DNA of 64,000 nt from positions 32,566-96,565 of the forward strand of contig DASWRM010000074.1 in NCBI GenBank assembly GCA_036403155.1. The letters run 5' to 3'. Both the position numbers and the translations under genes were made by a program. Under the pieces are notes generated by a model. The model had not been told where the DNA came from, did no database searches, and worked only from the letters and a program-made list of their open reading frames with translations. Positions 24,095 through 32,498 of this stretch are shown here, one piece after another. Every line of letters starts with the position of its first letter. Position 1 is the stretch's first letter. The stretch is from Gaiellales bacterium (GTDB taxonomy: Bacteria; Actinomycetota; Thermoleophilia; Gaiellales; JAICJC01).

Positions 24095-26029
24095 CTACGG
24101 ACGCATGTGCGTCCGGAACCACCCGACGATCCGCTCCATGCGGTCGACCCGCCGGTCCGGCCTCGCGCTCGCCGACATCGAGTGGCTGCTCTCCGGATAG
24201 AGCACGTACTCCACCTCGCGGCCGAGCATCCGCAACGCGACGAACAGCTGCTCGTTGTCGGCCGGCGGGCAGCGCAGGTCCGCCTCGCCCTGCAGGATCA
24301 GCAGCGGCGTGTGCACGTTCGCGGCGTTCTTCAACGGCGACTGGCGCCACAGCGAGGCGACGCCCTCGGGGCTGAAGGACTCGCCCAGCCCCTCCTGGCG
24401 GTTGTAGATGTACCCGACGTCGCAGTGCGCATATGCCGAGACCTGGTTGGCCACGCCGTTCGACGAGACGGCCGCGGCGAACCGGTCGCTCGTGCCGACG
24501 AGCCAGTTGACCATGAAGCCGCCGTAGCTGTTGCCCCAGCAGCCGAGGCGCTTGGGGTCGGCGAGTCCCAGCTTCACGAGGTGGTCGAGCACCGCGTGGC
24601 AGTCCGCGGCGTCGACGTCGCCCCAGCGGCCGTTCAGCGCCGCGATCCAGTCGCGCCCACGGTCGTTCGAGCCGCGGATGTTGGCCCGCACGACGCGGTA
24701 CCCCGCGCCCACCAGCATGTGCGACGTCGCGTCCGCCGCAATCGGCCACGCCCATGTCGGCCCGCCGTGCACGTCGATGATCGTCGGCAGCCGTCTGCGG
24801 CCCGCGCCGGGAGGCGACAGCAGGAACGCCTGGATCGGCCCGGCCGGCCCCTTCACCGTCAGCTCCTCCTGGGTCGCGCGTGCGCGACCGCTCAGCCACG
24901 AGTCGCCCGACCTCGTCAGCCGCCGCGGCGGTCTCCCAGGCTCGAGGGCGTAGACGTCCATGCCGTCGTAGTCGTTGAGGGTCATCAGCGCCGCCACGTT
25001 CTCCCCCGCGCCGGCCAGCTCGTACGCGCACGGGTCGAGCGCCGCGTCGACCAGCGGCTCGAGGCCGTCGTCGGTGACCCGGTGGGGCACCTCCCGGCCG
25101 TTGCTCGGGATCACGGTCAGGCGCTCGTCGTTGGCGACCCCCTGCCCCGCAAAGCGGTCGAGGTCAGCCGTCAGCGGCGTCCCGCTGCCGTCGCCGGCCA
25201 CCCGCCACACCATCCAGGGATCCTCCGACATCGGGGTGCGCGTGGCGAGGGCGACGCACACCAGCGTGCCGTCCGGGTCGAACGAGAAGCGCGCGACCTC
25301 GCCCTCCAGCCTGGTGCGCTGCCGCACCCTCCCGCTCGAGACCTCGACGACGTGCACCTGATGGTCGGGAGCGACGTCCGTCTCGCGGTTCGCGATGAAC
25401 CCGATCGCCCTCCCGTTCGGGTGCGGCCGCAGGTTGCCCGCGGACCATGTCCCCTTCGTCAGCCTGCGAACCCGCCCGCCTGTCGAGACCAGATGCACGT
25501 GCCGGGCATGGTCCAGCAGCCCCTCGCCGTCCATCCGCCAGTCGAGCCGCCGCAGCACGCGGGCCGTCGGCGTGGTGTCCGCCTTCTCGTCGGCGCCGGC
25601 ATCGCGCTCACCCGCGAGGACATGCGAGCGGTCGTCCGTCGCGAGCACGGCGAGCGCGCGGCCGGTGGGCATCCATTCGGCTTCCAGCGCCCCCCGGCGA
25701 AACGACGTGATGGCGCGAGGCTCGCCGCCGTCGAGCGGCAGGAGCAGCACCTGCGAGATGCCCTCCTTGTCACGGTCGGACAGGAACGCGATCGTGCGGC
25801 CGTCGGGGGAGAAGCGTGGTCGCGTGTCCGCCCAGGCGCCATGGGTGAGCCGGCGCGGGCGGCCGCCGGCGAACGGCACCAGCCAGAGGCTCGAGCGGTC
25901 CTTGCCCCCAACGACGGTCCGCTCGCTGTAGGCGGCAAGCGAGCCGTCGGACGAGATGTCGATGCCGCCGATCAGGCGTTCACGGAGCAGGTCGGCGGGT
26001 GCGAGGCGGGATAGGATGGGCGATGGCAT
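24095..26029 (-). CDS. S9-family prolyl oligopeptidase-like peptidase
   Basis: 644 residues from ATG 26029. The N-terminal half holds WD40-like beta-propeller repeats (DGRTIAFLSD, DGTLVCVA). The C-terminal alpha/beta-hydrolase has the nucleophile elbow GNSYGGF (near residue 500), Asp in GEADLRCP and His in ESSHS near the end. This is an acylaminoacyl peptidase/dipeptidyl peptidase-type serine peptidase that cuts short peptides. No signal peptide is apparent, so it is likely cytoplasmic. GATACT ends 8 nt upstream of the ATG, a possible leaderless promoter. A longer open frame upstream is a shadow of the divergent gene. Confidence 0.9.
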   Translation of the reverse strand: MPSPILSRLAPADLLRERLIGGIDISSDGSLAAYSERTVVGGKDRSSLWLVPFAGGRPRRLTHGAWADTRPRFSPDGRTIAFLSDRDKEGISQVLLLPLDGGEPRAITSFRRGALEAEWMPTGRALAVLATDDRSHVLAGERDAGADEKADTTPTARVLRRLDWRMDGEGLLDHARHVHLVSTGGRVRRLTKGTWSAGNLRPHPNGRAIGFIANRETDVAPDHQVHVVEVSSGRVRQRTRLEGEVARFSFDPDGTLVCVALATRTPMSEDPWMVWRVAGDGSGTPLTADLDRFAGQGVANDERLTVIPSNGREVPHRVTDDGLEPLVDAALDPCAYELAGAGENVAALMTLNDYDGMDVYALEPGRPPRRLTRSGDSWLSGRARATQEELTVKGPAGPIQAFLLSPPGAGRRRLPTIIDVHGGPTWAWPIAADATSHMLVGAGYRVVRANIRGSNDRGRDWIAALNGRWGDVDAADCHAVLDHLVKLGLADPKRLGCWGNSYGGFMVNWLVGTSDRFAAAVSSNGVANQVSAYAHCDVGYIYNRQEGLGESFSPEGVASLWRQSPLKNAANVHTPLLILQGEADLRCPPADNEQLFVALRMLGREVEYVLYPESSHSMSASARPDRRVDRMERIVGWFRTHMRP

Positions 26030-26068
26030 GGTGGGGGAGTATCCCCGGTTCGCGGAGGTGATGACGCG

Positions 26069-27874
26069 GTGAACGACATCGCAGCATTCCTTGGCCGGTA
26101 TCAGCCCTTCGTGGACGCGGATGGCGCCGAGCTGGAGCAGCTCGCCGCCGGGGCGCAGGTGCTGCGGCCGCCCGCCGGAGCGGTGATCCTGGCCGAGGAC
26201 GGGGCCGTCTCGACCGGCGTGTATGTCGTCCACGAAGGAGCGGTCGAGCTCGAGCACGACGACGAGGTGGTCGACGTGCTCGACGTCGGTGAGGTGTTCG
26301 GCCATCCCTCCATGCTGACCGGCCGGGCGCCGGCGTTCACCGTCCGCGCGCGCGACCGCTGCGAGCTGATCCTGATCCCGGCCGACCTCGCCGTCCCGCA
26401 TCTCAGCAGCGCCTTCGTGGCCGCGACCCTGCGCTCGCGGATGGTGCGCACCGGCCAGCTGGTGCACGCCCAGGCCGACGTCCGCACGGCGCACCTGGGC
26501 GATCTCGTGCACCGCCCGGCCGCGATCTGCACGCCGCAGGACACCGTACGCGAGGCCGCCCGCCGGATGGCCGACAAGGACGTGTCCTGCATCCTGGTCG
26601 ACGTGGGCGACGGGTGGGGGGTCCTGACCGACTCCGACCTTCGCAGGAAGCTCGTGGCCGAGGGGCTGCCCTACGAGACGCCGGTCTCCGAGCTGATGGT
26701 GCGGCGTGCGATGACCGTCCCGCCCGACCGCCTCGCCATCGACGCCATGATCGACATGCTCGACCTCGGCATCCACCACCTTCCCGTCGTGGACTCGCGC
26801 GGCACGCCGCTCGGCATCGTCACGGCAACGGACCTCATGTACCTGGAAGGACGGACGCCGTTCGCCGTGCGCCGGGGGATCAGCAAGGCGGAATCGCCGG
26901 ACCAGGTGGTCGAGGCGGCCCGCCATCTGCCCCAGACGATCGTCGCGCTGACCCGCGCCGGTGTCAGCTCGGTCGATGCCTGCCGGGTGCTCGCGCTGTC
27001 GGGCGACACGGCGACGGCGCGGCTGCTGGAGCTGGCATGGCAGCGCCACGGCACGCCGCCGTGCGCGTGGGCATGGATGGCGCTCGGCAGCGTCGCGCGC
27101 AGGGAGCAGACGCTCGCCTCCGACCAGGACAACGCCTTCGCCTACGACGACCCCGGCGGAGAGGAGGTCGACAGCCACTTCGCTGCGGTCTGCGCCGAGG
27201 TGAACACCGATCTGGAACGGTGCGGCTTCGGCGCCGACAACTCCGACGTGCTGGCACGCAACCGGCAGTGGCGGATGAGTCGCACCGAGTGGGAGCGCGT
27301 GCTCGCCGACTGCCTGCAGCGCCCCGACCGGTCGCATCTCGTGCGCGCGGCGGTGTCGTTCGACTTCAGGCATGTGACCGGCGGTCTCGACATCGTCCGG
27401 CCGCTCGTGACGATCGAGCGTCAGGCGCCCGGCCATCCCGACTTCATCGCCCGCCTCGCCCGCACGGCCACCGACTTCACGCCGCCGCTCGGGCGCCGCG
27501 GGCGGCTGGCGACCGACGACACCGGCCGCATCGACCTGAAGAAGCGGGGGATCATCCCGATCGTCAACCTGACGCGGTTCCATGCCATCGCCGCCGGCAT
27601 CACCGTGTCGGCGACGCTCGAGCGGCTGGCCGCCACGGAGGCCGCGGGTCAGCTGAGCGCCGAGTCGACGTCCGAGCTGCGCGAGGTGTTCGAGCTGATG
27701 ATGCGGCTGCGCCTCGAGCAGCAGGTGCTTCGCGTCGAGCGCGGGGAGCGGCCGGGGAACCTCGTCGACCCCGGAGAGCTGCCGCCGCTGACGCGCAACC
27801 AGATGGTGCAGGCCTTCCAGGCCGTGGCCCAGCACCAGAAGCTGCTCGGCCGGTACGTGCCCATCGGACTTTGA
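26069..27874 (+). CDS. cNMP-binding/CBS/DUF294 nucleotidyltransferase-like signalling protein
   Basis: 601 residues from GTG 26069 with GGAGGTGA upstream. In order: cyclic-nucleotide-binding barrel (about 20-120), two CBS domains (about 145-262, with LTDSDLRRK and IVTATDLMYLEG), a DUF294 nucleotidyltransferase domain (GSVARREQ from residue 340, then SDQDNAF with the metal-binding Asp pair) and a C-terminal DUF294 helical region. The fold resembles GlnD-type uridylyltransferases. It is a putative adenosine-ligand sensor with possible nucleotidyl transfer; the target is unknown. Next gene 80 nt on is an APC permease. Confidence 0.85.
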   Translation: MNDIAAFLGRYQPFVDADGAELEQLAAGAQVLRPPAGAVILAEDGAVSTGVYVVHEGAVELEHDDEVVDVLDVGEVFGHPSMLTGRAPAFTVRARDRCELILIPADLAVPHLSSAFVAATLRSRMVRTGQLVHAQADVRTAHLGDLVHRPAAICTPQDTVREAARRMADKDVSCILVDVGDGWGVLTDSDLRRKLVAEGLPYETPVSELMVRRAMTVPPDRLAIDAMIDMLDLGIHHLPVVDSRGTPLGIVTATDLMYLEGRTPFAVRRGISKAESPDQVVEAARHLPQTIVALTRAGVSSVDACRVLALSGDTATARLLELAWQRHGTPPCAWAWMALGSVARREQTLASDQDNAFAYDDPGGEEVDSHFAAVCAEVNTDLERCGFGADNSDVLARNRQWRMSRTEWERVLADCLQRPDRSHLVRAAVSFDFRHVTGGLDIVRPLVTIERQAPGHPDFIARLARTATDFTPPLGRRGRLATDDTGRIDLKKRGIIPIVNLTRFHAIAAGITVSATLERLAATEAAGQLSAESTSELREVFELMMRLRLEQQVLRVERGERPGNLVDPGELPPLTRNQMVQAFQAVAQHQKLLGRYVPIGL

Positions 27875-27954
27875 ATCACCCTTTACAAGCATCCGCCGGC
27901 CGTGGTTCACTAGCCGCGACAGCTGCTACCAACTGGTGAGGGAAAGGAGGCCGT

Positions 27955-29484
27955 ATGTCGACTCCCGTCGAATCTGGCGCACCCGACTACGAGGGCGGAG
28001 GTCTCAGCCGCGAGACCAACTGGTGGGGCGCCTTCGTCATCGGGCTCGCCGGCACCATCCTCGTCACGGGCATCGCGCCGGTGATGGTGACGTCGCTGGG
28101 CGCCGCCTCCATTCCGATCATCGTCCTCATCACCATCACGGGGTACCTGCTCTGCCTGATCCTGGCCGAGCTGTCGGCGATGATGCCGGAGCGGACGGGC
28201 GGCTCGCCGTCCTACGCGTACGTCGCGTACAAGGACAAATGGCCGCGCTTCGCAAAGCACATCAACGGGTTCACCGCCTGGGCGTACTGGCTGGGCTGGT
28301 TCCCGGTCGCGCCGCTGAACATGATCCTGGCGTCGTTCTACATCGTGGACAAGTTCGGCCTGTCGACGAACGGGATCACGCCGATCCACACGCCGATCGC
28401 GTACTGGACGATCGCCATCTCGATCATCGGCATCCTGCTCGTCTTCATTCCCGCCTGGCTCGGCATCAGGCTCGGCACGGCGTTCGCCACCGTGCTCGGC
28501 CTCCTGTCGATGATCCCGCTGACCCTGCTGGCGATCCTGCCGCTGGTCAAGCCGTCGTCGCGCGACTTCGGCAACCTCTCCGGCTTCCACCAGGTCGACG
28601 GCAGCGGGTTCTTCACCAACGCGCTCGGGCACAACTGGCTGGTCATCTACATCGCCTTCGCCTTCCTGCTCACCTGGAACGTGATCGCGATGGAGGCGGC
28701 GGCCTGCTACATCGGCGAGTGCAAGGACCCGGAGCGCGACGCGAAGATCGCCATGAACCTCGAGGGCCTGTACGGGCTGTTCATCTACACGATGATCCCG
28801 CTCAGCTTCGTGATCGTGTTCGGCGCGAAGCTGGCAGATCCGGCGCTGGTCGATCCCAAGACGATCTTCTCCAGCTTCGCGAGCGTGATCTTCGGGACGG
28901 GGGCGAACTGGCTGGACTGGCTGATCGCCATCATGCTGGTCATTGCGCTGTCCCTGTCCGTCCTCAACTCGATCATGGGCTGCGCACGCGGGCTGCACCA
29001 GATGTCGATCGACGGGCAGTTCCCGCGGATCTTCTCGAGCGTGAACCGGCACGGCGTTCCGGGCTTCGCGATGGCGTTCAACGTCGTCTGCTCGATCGCG
29101 CTGATCTTCACCGGTGGCGCCGTCGAGATCTACACGCTCTCGAACGTCGGCTACACCGCCTCGTTCCTGCCCGTGCTGGTCGGCTACTACCTGCTGCGGA
29201 AGTACCGGCCCGACATGCGCCGCCCGGTGCGGCTCCCCGAGCCGATGAAGTACGTTGCGCTGGCCCTGGCGGCGCTGTACTTCGTGATCTGGTCGTACGG
29301 CGGCCTGGTCGAGGCGTCGCTGCCCAACGCGCTGCTCGGCAACAACGACACGAAGGTCTACTTCTTCATCGGATGGCTGATCCTCGTGTCCTACCTGCCC
29401 ATCTACTGGTACCGGGTCAAGGTGGAGGATCCGAAACACCAGCGTGAGACCGGCACGGCTGCCCCGGTGACGGCCGGCGACTGA
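27955..29484 (+). CDS. APC-superfamily permease
   Basis: 509 residues from ATG 27955 with a strong GGAAAGGAGG site. About 12 hydrophobic segments run from residue 25 to about 490. The first shows GLAGTILVTGIAPVMV, and TM10-11 region contains GCARGLHQMS, as in amino acid permeases of the APC family. Substrate unknown. A weak TTTACA/TTCACT promoter-like pair with an 18-nt spacer is visible at 27882-27911. No terminator is obvious before the USP gene at 29508. Confidence 0.85.
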   Translation: MSTPVESGAPDYEGGGLSRETNWWGAFVIGLAGTILVTGIAPVMVTSLGAASIPIIVLITITGYLLCLILAELSAMMPERTGGSPSYAYVAYKDKWPRFAKHINGFTAWAYWLGWFPVAPLNMILASFYIVDKFGLSTNGITPIHTPIAYWTIAISIIGILLVFIPAWLGIRLGTAFATVLGLLSMIPLTLLAILPLVKPSSRDFGNLSGFHQVDGSGFFTNALGHNWLVIYIAFAFLLTWNVIAMEAAACYIGECKDPERDAKIAMNLEGLYGLFIYTMIPLSFVIVFGAKLADPALVDPKTIFSSFASVIFGTGANWLDWLIAIMLVIALSLSVLNSIMGCARGLHQMSIDGQFPRIFSSVNRHGVPGFAMAFNVVCSIALIFTGGAVEIYTLSNVGYTASFLPVLVGYYLLRKYRPDMRRPVRLPEPMKYVALALAALYFVIWSYGGLVEASLPNALLGNNDTKVYFFIGWLILVSYLPIYWYRVKVEDPKHQRETGTAAPVTAGD

Positions 29485-29494
29485 GCACTCCCGG

Positions 29495-29500
29495 TAGGGT
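29495..29500 (+). promoter_or_regulatory. Candidate -10 element (TAGGGT) of a leaderless USP mRNA
   Basis: TAGGGT ends 7 nt before the ATG at 29508. The spacer is all G/C, and no separate ribosome site would fit. Confidence 0.35.
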
Positions 29501-29507
29501 GGGGGCG

Positions 29508-29981
29508 ATGCTGCGCAGATCGCCTCCACCCGATCCGGATCCCGGCTCGATCCACCGCCTGATGGTCGCGTCCGAGGGGCGGAAGATCCACCACAGCGTG
29601 ATCGTCCGGGCGCTCGAGCTGGCGCGCCCGAACCACGCGAGCGTGTTCGTGATGTCGATCGCCCGCATCTGGGGCACCGGCCTGGGCTTCCCCAACCCCG
29701 GCCTCCTCCCAAGCAAGCGGGAGTGGGACGAGCAGCGCCTGATCGTCCGGGAGGCGGTGTCGGCGTTCGAGAAGGCAGGGTTCGACGCCGACGGCCTCGT
29801 CCTCGCGACGCGACGCGCCCGCAAGCGGATCGTCGGCGAGGCGACCGCCCGCAAGATGGACGCCATCGTGATGGGCGCGGAGGCCCGCCGCAGCCTGCTC
29901 GGCGACTTCGCCTGGTCGCAGGAGCCGCATCGTGTGGCGCGCCGCTCCAAGGGCATCCCGGTGGTTCTCGTGCCGCTGTAG
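29508..29981 (+). CDS. Universal stress protein-family protein
   Basis: 157 residues from ATG 29508. The Rossmann-like UspA pattern is visible: HRLMVASEG at the first strand, a helix with IVRALELA, and MDAIVMGAEARRSLLGDFAWS near residue 120, close to the G-x2-G-x9-G(S/T) ATP-binding motif although the glycines are partly replaced. A role in stress response is the family expectation. The stop TAG is also the start of a TAGACT -10-like hexamer ahead of purD. Confidence 0.75.
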   Translation: MLRRSPPPDPDPGSIHRLMVASEGRKIHHSVIVRALELARPNHASVFVMSIARIWGTGLGFPNPGLLPSKREWDEQRLIVREAVSAFEKAGFDADGLVLATRRARKRIVGEATARKMDAIVMGAEARRSLLGDFAWSQEPHRVARRSKGIPVVLVPL

Positions 29982-29997
29982 ACTCGCGTTCGCCGCT

Positions 29998-31269
29998 ATG
30001 CGCGTCCTACTCATCGGATCCGGGGGTCGTGAGCACGCGCTCGCCTGGGGCCTGTCCAGGTCATCCGGCCTCGGGGAGCTCCACGCCGCGCCGGGGAACC
30101 CGGGGATGTCCGAGCTGGCCACGTGCCACGACGTTGCCATCGGCGACCTCGCCGGCATCACCGACCTGGCCGAGTCGCTCCGGGTCGACCTTGTCGTCGT
30201 CGGTCCGGAGGCGCCGCTGGTCGGGGGGCTCGTCGACCGGCTCGCCGCCGCCGGCATCCGCGCCTTCGGCCCGAGCGCTGACGCCGCGCGCATCGAGGGA
30301 TCCAAGGCGTTCGCCAAGGACGTGATGGCTGCGGCCGGCGTTCGCACGGCGGCGTCGACGGTGTGCGACACCCTCGCCGCGGCCCAGCTGGCGATCGCCG
30401 AGGCGGAAGGGCGCGTCGTCGTCAAGGCGGACGGGCTGGCGGCAGGGAAGGGCGTGATCGTGTGCGACTCGGCTGAGGACGCCGAACGGGCCATCCGGCA
30501 GTGCCTCGTCGACCGCGCGTTCGGGGGCTCGGGCGACCGCGTGCTGATCGAGCAGCGGCTGGAGGGGCCCGAGCTGTCCATGCTCGCGCTCTGCGACGGC
30601 GAGACCGTGCTGCCGCTCGCGCCTGCACGCGACTACAAGCGCATCTTCGACGGCGACCAGGGGCCGAACACCGGCGGCATGGGATGCATCTCGCCGGTCC
30701 CCGGGTTCGACGGCTCGGCGGTGCGGGAGCTGGTCGCGGCCGTCCACCGGCCGGTGGTCGACGAGCTCGCAACGCGCGGGACGCCGTACCGCGGTTGCCT
30801 CTACGCCGGGCTCATGCTCACCGACGAGGGCCCGCAGGTGATCGAGTTCAATGCGCGCTGGGGCGATCCGGAGACGCAGGTGATCGTTCCCCGCCTGCGA
30901 TCGGACCTTCTGGACCTCCTCGTCCGCGCCGCCGAGGGCCGGCTCGCCGAGGCCCCGCTCGAACTCGCTGACCAGGCGTGCGTGTCGGTGGTGCTCGCGG
31001 CCCGGGGGTATCCGGATGCGCCGGAGCGCGGCGCGGAGATCACCGGCGTCGAATCCGCCGCCGCGTGCGAGGGCGTCTCGGTCTTCCATGCCGGCACCGC
31101 GCGGGAGGGCGGCCGTCTGGTCGTCGCCGGCGGACGCGTGCTGAACGTGTCGGCCGTCGGGCCGGACCTGCCAACCGCCCGCGACCGGGCGTACGAGGCC
31201 GCCGACCGGATCGCCTTCGACGGGATGCAGCGCCGGTCGGACATCGGCGCGGTGGCGGCCCGTGTCTGA
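29998..31269 (+). CDS. purD: Phosphoribosylamine-glycine ligase
   Basis: 423 residues from ATG 29998. GSGGREHALAW at the N-terminus, the ATP-grasp domain with VVVKADGLAAGKGV, and NTGGMGCISP are all diagnostic of PurD, which joins glycine to phosphoribosylamine in step 2 of purine synthesis. TAGACT lies 13 nt upstream of the start and overlaps the preceding stop. It overlaps purE by 8 nt at its end. A complete set of catalytic motifs and normal length leave little doubt. Confidence 0.95.
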   Translation: MRVLLIGSGGREHALAWGLSRSSGLGELHAAPGNPGMSELATCHDVAIGDLAGITDLAESLRVDLVVVGPEAPLVGGLVDRLAAAGIRAFGPSADAARIEGSKAFAKDVMAAAGVRTAASTVCDTLAAAQLAIAEAEGRVVVKADGLAAGKGVIVCDSAEDAERAIRQCLVDRAFGGSGDRVLIEQRLEGPELSMLALCDGETVLPLAPARDYKRIFDGDQGPNTGGMGCISPVPGFDGSAVRELVAAVHRPVVDELATRGTPYRGCLYAGLMLTDEGPQVIEFNARWGDPETQVIVPRLRSDLLDLLVRAAEGRLAEAPLELADQACVSVVLAARGYPDAPERGAEITGVESAAACEGVSVFHAGTAREGGRLVVAGGRVLNVSAVGPDLPTARDRAYEAADRIAFDGMQRRSDIGAVAARV

Positions 31270-31777
31270 ACAGCCGGCTCCGGGCGCCACCCCCGCCACC
31301 GAGGTTCACCCGGTCTGGGAGGAGCTGGAGGCGGATGGGCCGCAGGTCGGCATCGTGATCGCGACCGACCAGGACCGCGAACAGATCGAGCAGGCGTGCA
31401 ACGAACTGCTCGACCGTGGCATCACGTTCGAGGTGCGCGTGCTCTCGGCGCACCGCAACCCGCGGGAGGTCGCCGAGTACGCATCGACGGCTGCGCTCCG
31501 CGGCGTGCGCGTGATCATCGCCGCGGCCGGTGGAGCTGCCGCGCTGCCGGGAGTGATCGCGAGCTACACCGAGCTGCCCGTCATCGGGGTGCCGCTCGAG
31601 CGCGGCAATCTGGGCGGCATGGACGCGCTGCTCTCCGTCGTGCAGATGCCCGAGGGCGTTCCGGTCGCCTGCATGGCGGTCAACGGTGCCCGCAACGGCG
31701 CGATCTATGCGGCCAAGATCCTCGCGCAGGGCGGCGCGCCTCCCCACACGAGCGGCCGCTGGACGGCGACCGGCTGA
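31262..31777 (+). CDS. purE: PurE-like 5-(carboxyamino)imidazole ribonucleotide mutase
   Basis: 171 residues. The class I core is present: SAHRNP (residues 62-67), AAAGGAAALPG (87-97), LPVIGVP (105-111) and LGGMDALLSVVQMP (117-130). An extra N-terminus of about 27 residues precedes it. The usual phosphate-binding loop GSxSD is replaced by ATDQD (34-38), with Gln where Ser is normal, so substrate binding could be altered. No purK is in the window. It is coupled to the VOC gene, whose ATG shares one base with the purE stop. Confidence 0.85.
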   Translation: MSEQPAPGATPATEVHPVWEELEADGPQVGIVIATDQDREQIEQACNELLDRGITFEVRVLSAHRNPREVAEYASTAALRGVRVIIAAAGGAAALPGVIASYTELPVIGVPLERGNLGGMDALLSVVQMPEGVPVACMAVNGARNGAIYAAKILAQGGAPPHTSGRWTATG

Positions 31778-32202
31778 TGGAGCAGCGCGTCAGCCTGATC
31801 ACGCTCGGCGTCGCCGACCTGGCGCGCGCACGGGCGTTCTACGAGGCGCTCGGGTGGATCTCGAACTCGCCGCCGGAGATCGGCGTCGTGTTCTTCCAGA
31901 CCGGCGGCATGGTGGTCGCGCTGTGGAGCCGCGACGAGCTGGCTGCGGACACGGCCGTCGCCGACTCCGGCGGCTGGGGCGGGGTGACGCTGGCGCACAA
32001 CGTTCGCTCGCCGGAGCAGGTCGATGCGGTGCTGCACCAGGCGAGAGCGAACGGCGCGACCATTACGCGGCCCGGCGGGGAGACGTTCTGGGGCGGGTAC
32101 TCGGGCGTGTTCGTCGACCCGGACGGCCACCCGTGGGAGGTTGCGCACAACCCGGGCTGGGAGATCCGTGAGGACGGCTCGATCGTGCTGCCGAGGGATT
32201 GA
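31777..32202 (+). CDS. VOC (glyoxalase/bleomycin resistance) family protein
   Basis: 141 residues from ATG 31777. Two-repeat VOC fold is visible: VADLARARAFYEALGW at the start, GGMVVALW mid-way, and VFVDPDGHPWEVAHNP near the end, which holds the Glu metal ligand. VOC proteins act on, or bind, small electrophiles through a divalent metal; this one has no clear substrate. It is translationally coupled to purE, an unusual place. A repeat cluster follows it before purB. Confidence 0.85.
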   Translation: MEQRVSLITLGVADLARARAFYEALGWISNSPPEIGVVFFQTGGMVVALWSRDELAADTAVADSGGWGGVTLAHNVRSPEQVDAVLHQARANGATITRPGGETFWGGYSGVFVDPDGHPWEVAHNPGWEIREDGSIVLPRD

Positions 32203-32434
32203 GCACTCGGGTGGTGGGCGGGTCTGCCCCTGGGGGGGCTGATCCGGCCGGCCCGCCGCTGAGCACTCGAGCGCGTCGCGCGTCCCGAGCACTCGCGTGG
32301 CTGGTGGTGGGCTGCCGGGTCAGCCCCCGACGAGCGGGGGCAGACCCGAGGGCAACGCGGGTCTGCCCCTTTGGGGGCTGACCCGGCCGGCCGGCCGCTG
32401 AGCACTCGAGTGGCTGGTGGTGGGCTGCCCGGGC
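32201..32434. repeat. Composite repeat block: GAGCACTCG direct repeats and three REP-like palindromes
   Basis: GAGCACTCG occurs at 32201, 32261, 32287 and 32400. REP-like palindromes lie at 32219-32247, 32315-32348 (opposite orientation) and 32358-32386. The 32288 and 32401 copies are followed by a shared stretch GGCTGGTGGTGGGCTGCC. The block fills most of the 296-nt gap between the VOC gene and purB, and no gene is seen inside it. Confidence 0.7.
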
Positions 32435-32482
32435 GCTCGAGTGCCGGCGCGCCCTCCCAGCCGAGCCCACCGGGCCGGTTGG

Positions 32483-32488
32483 TAGACT
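32483..32488 (+). promoter_or_regulatory. Candidate -10 element (TAGACT) of purB
   Basis: TAGACT ends 10 nt before the TTG start at 32499, giving a predicted 5' leader of only a few nucleotides. The identical hexamer precedes purD. Confidence 0.45.
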
Positions 32489-32498
32489 GCAAAACGCC

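Noticed and set aside
24099..24114. GGACGCA-TG-TGCGTCC palindrome as an operator
   Set aside because: It lies inside the last codons of the S9 peptidase gene, so codon constraint or part of a terminator is the simpler explanation.
24095..27910. 1271-codon minus-strand frame extending the S9 peptidase
   Set aside because: The N-terminal 600 codons are antisense to the cNMP/CBS/DUF294 gene and look non-coding. The peptidase domain begins at ATG 26029.
32201..32434. CRISPR array
   Set aside because: Repeats are unevenly spaced, palindromes occur in both orientations, and there are no uniform spacers or cas genes.
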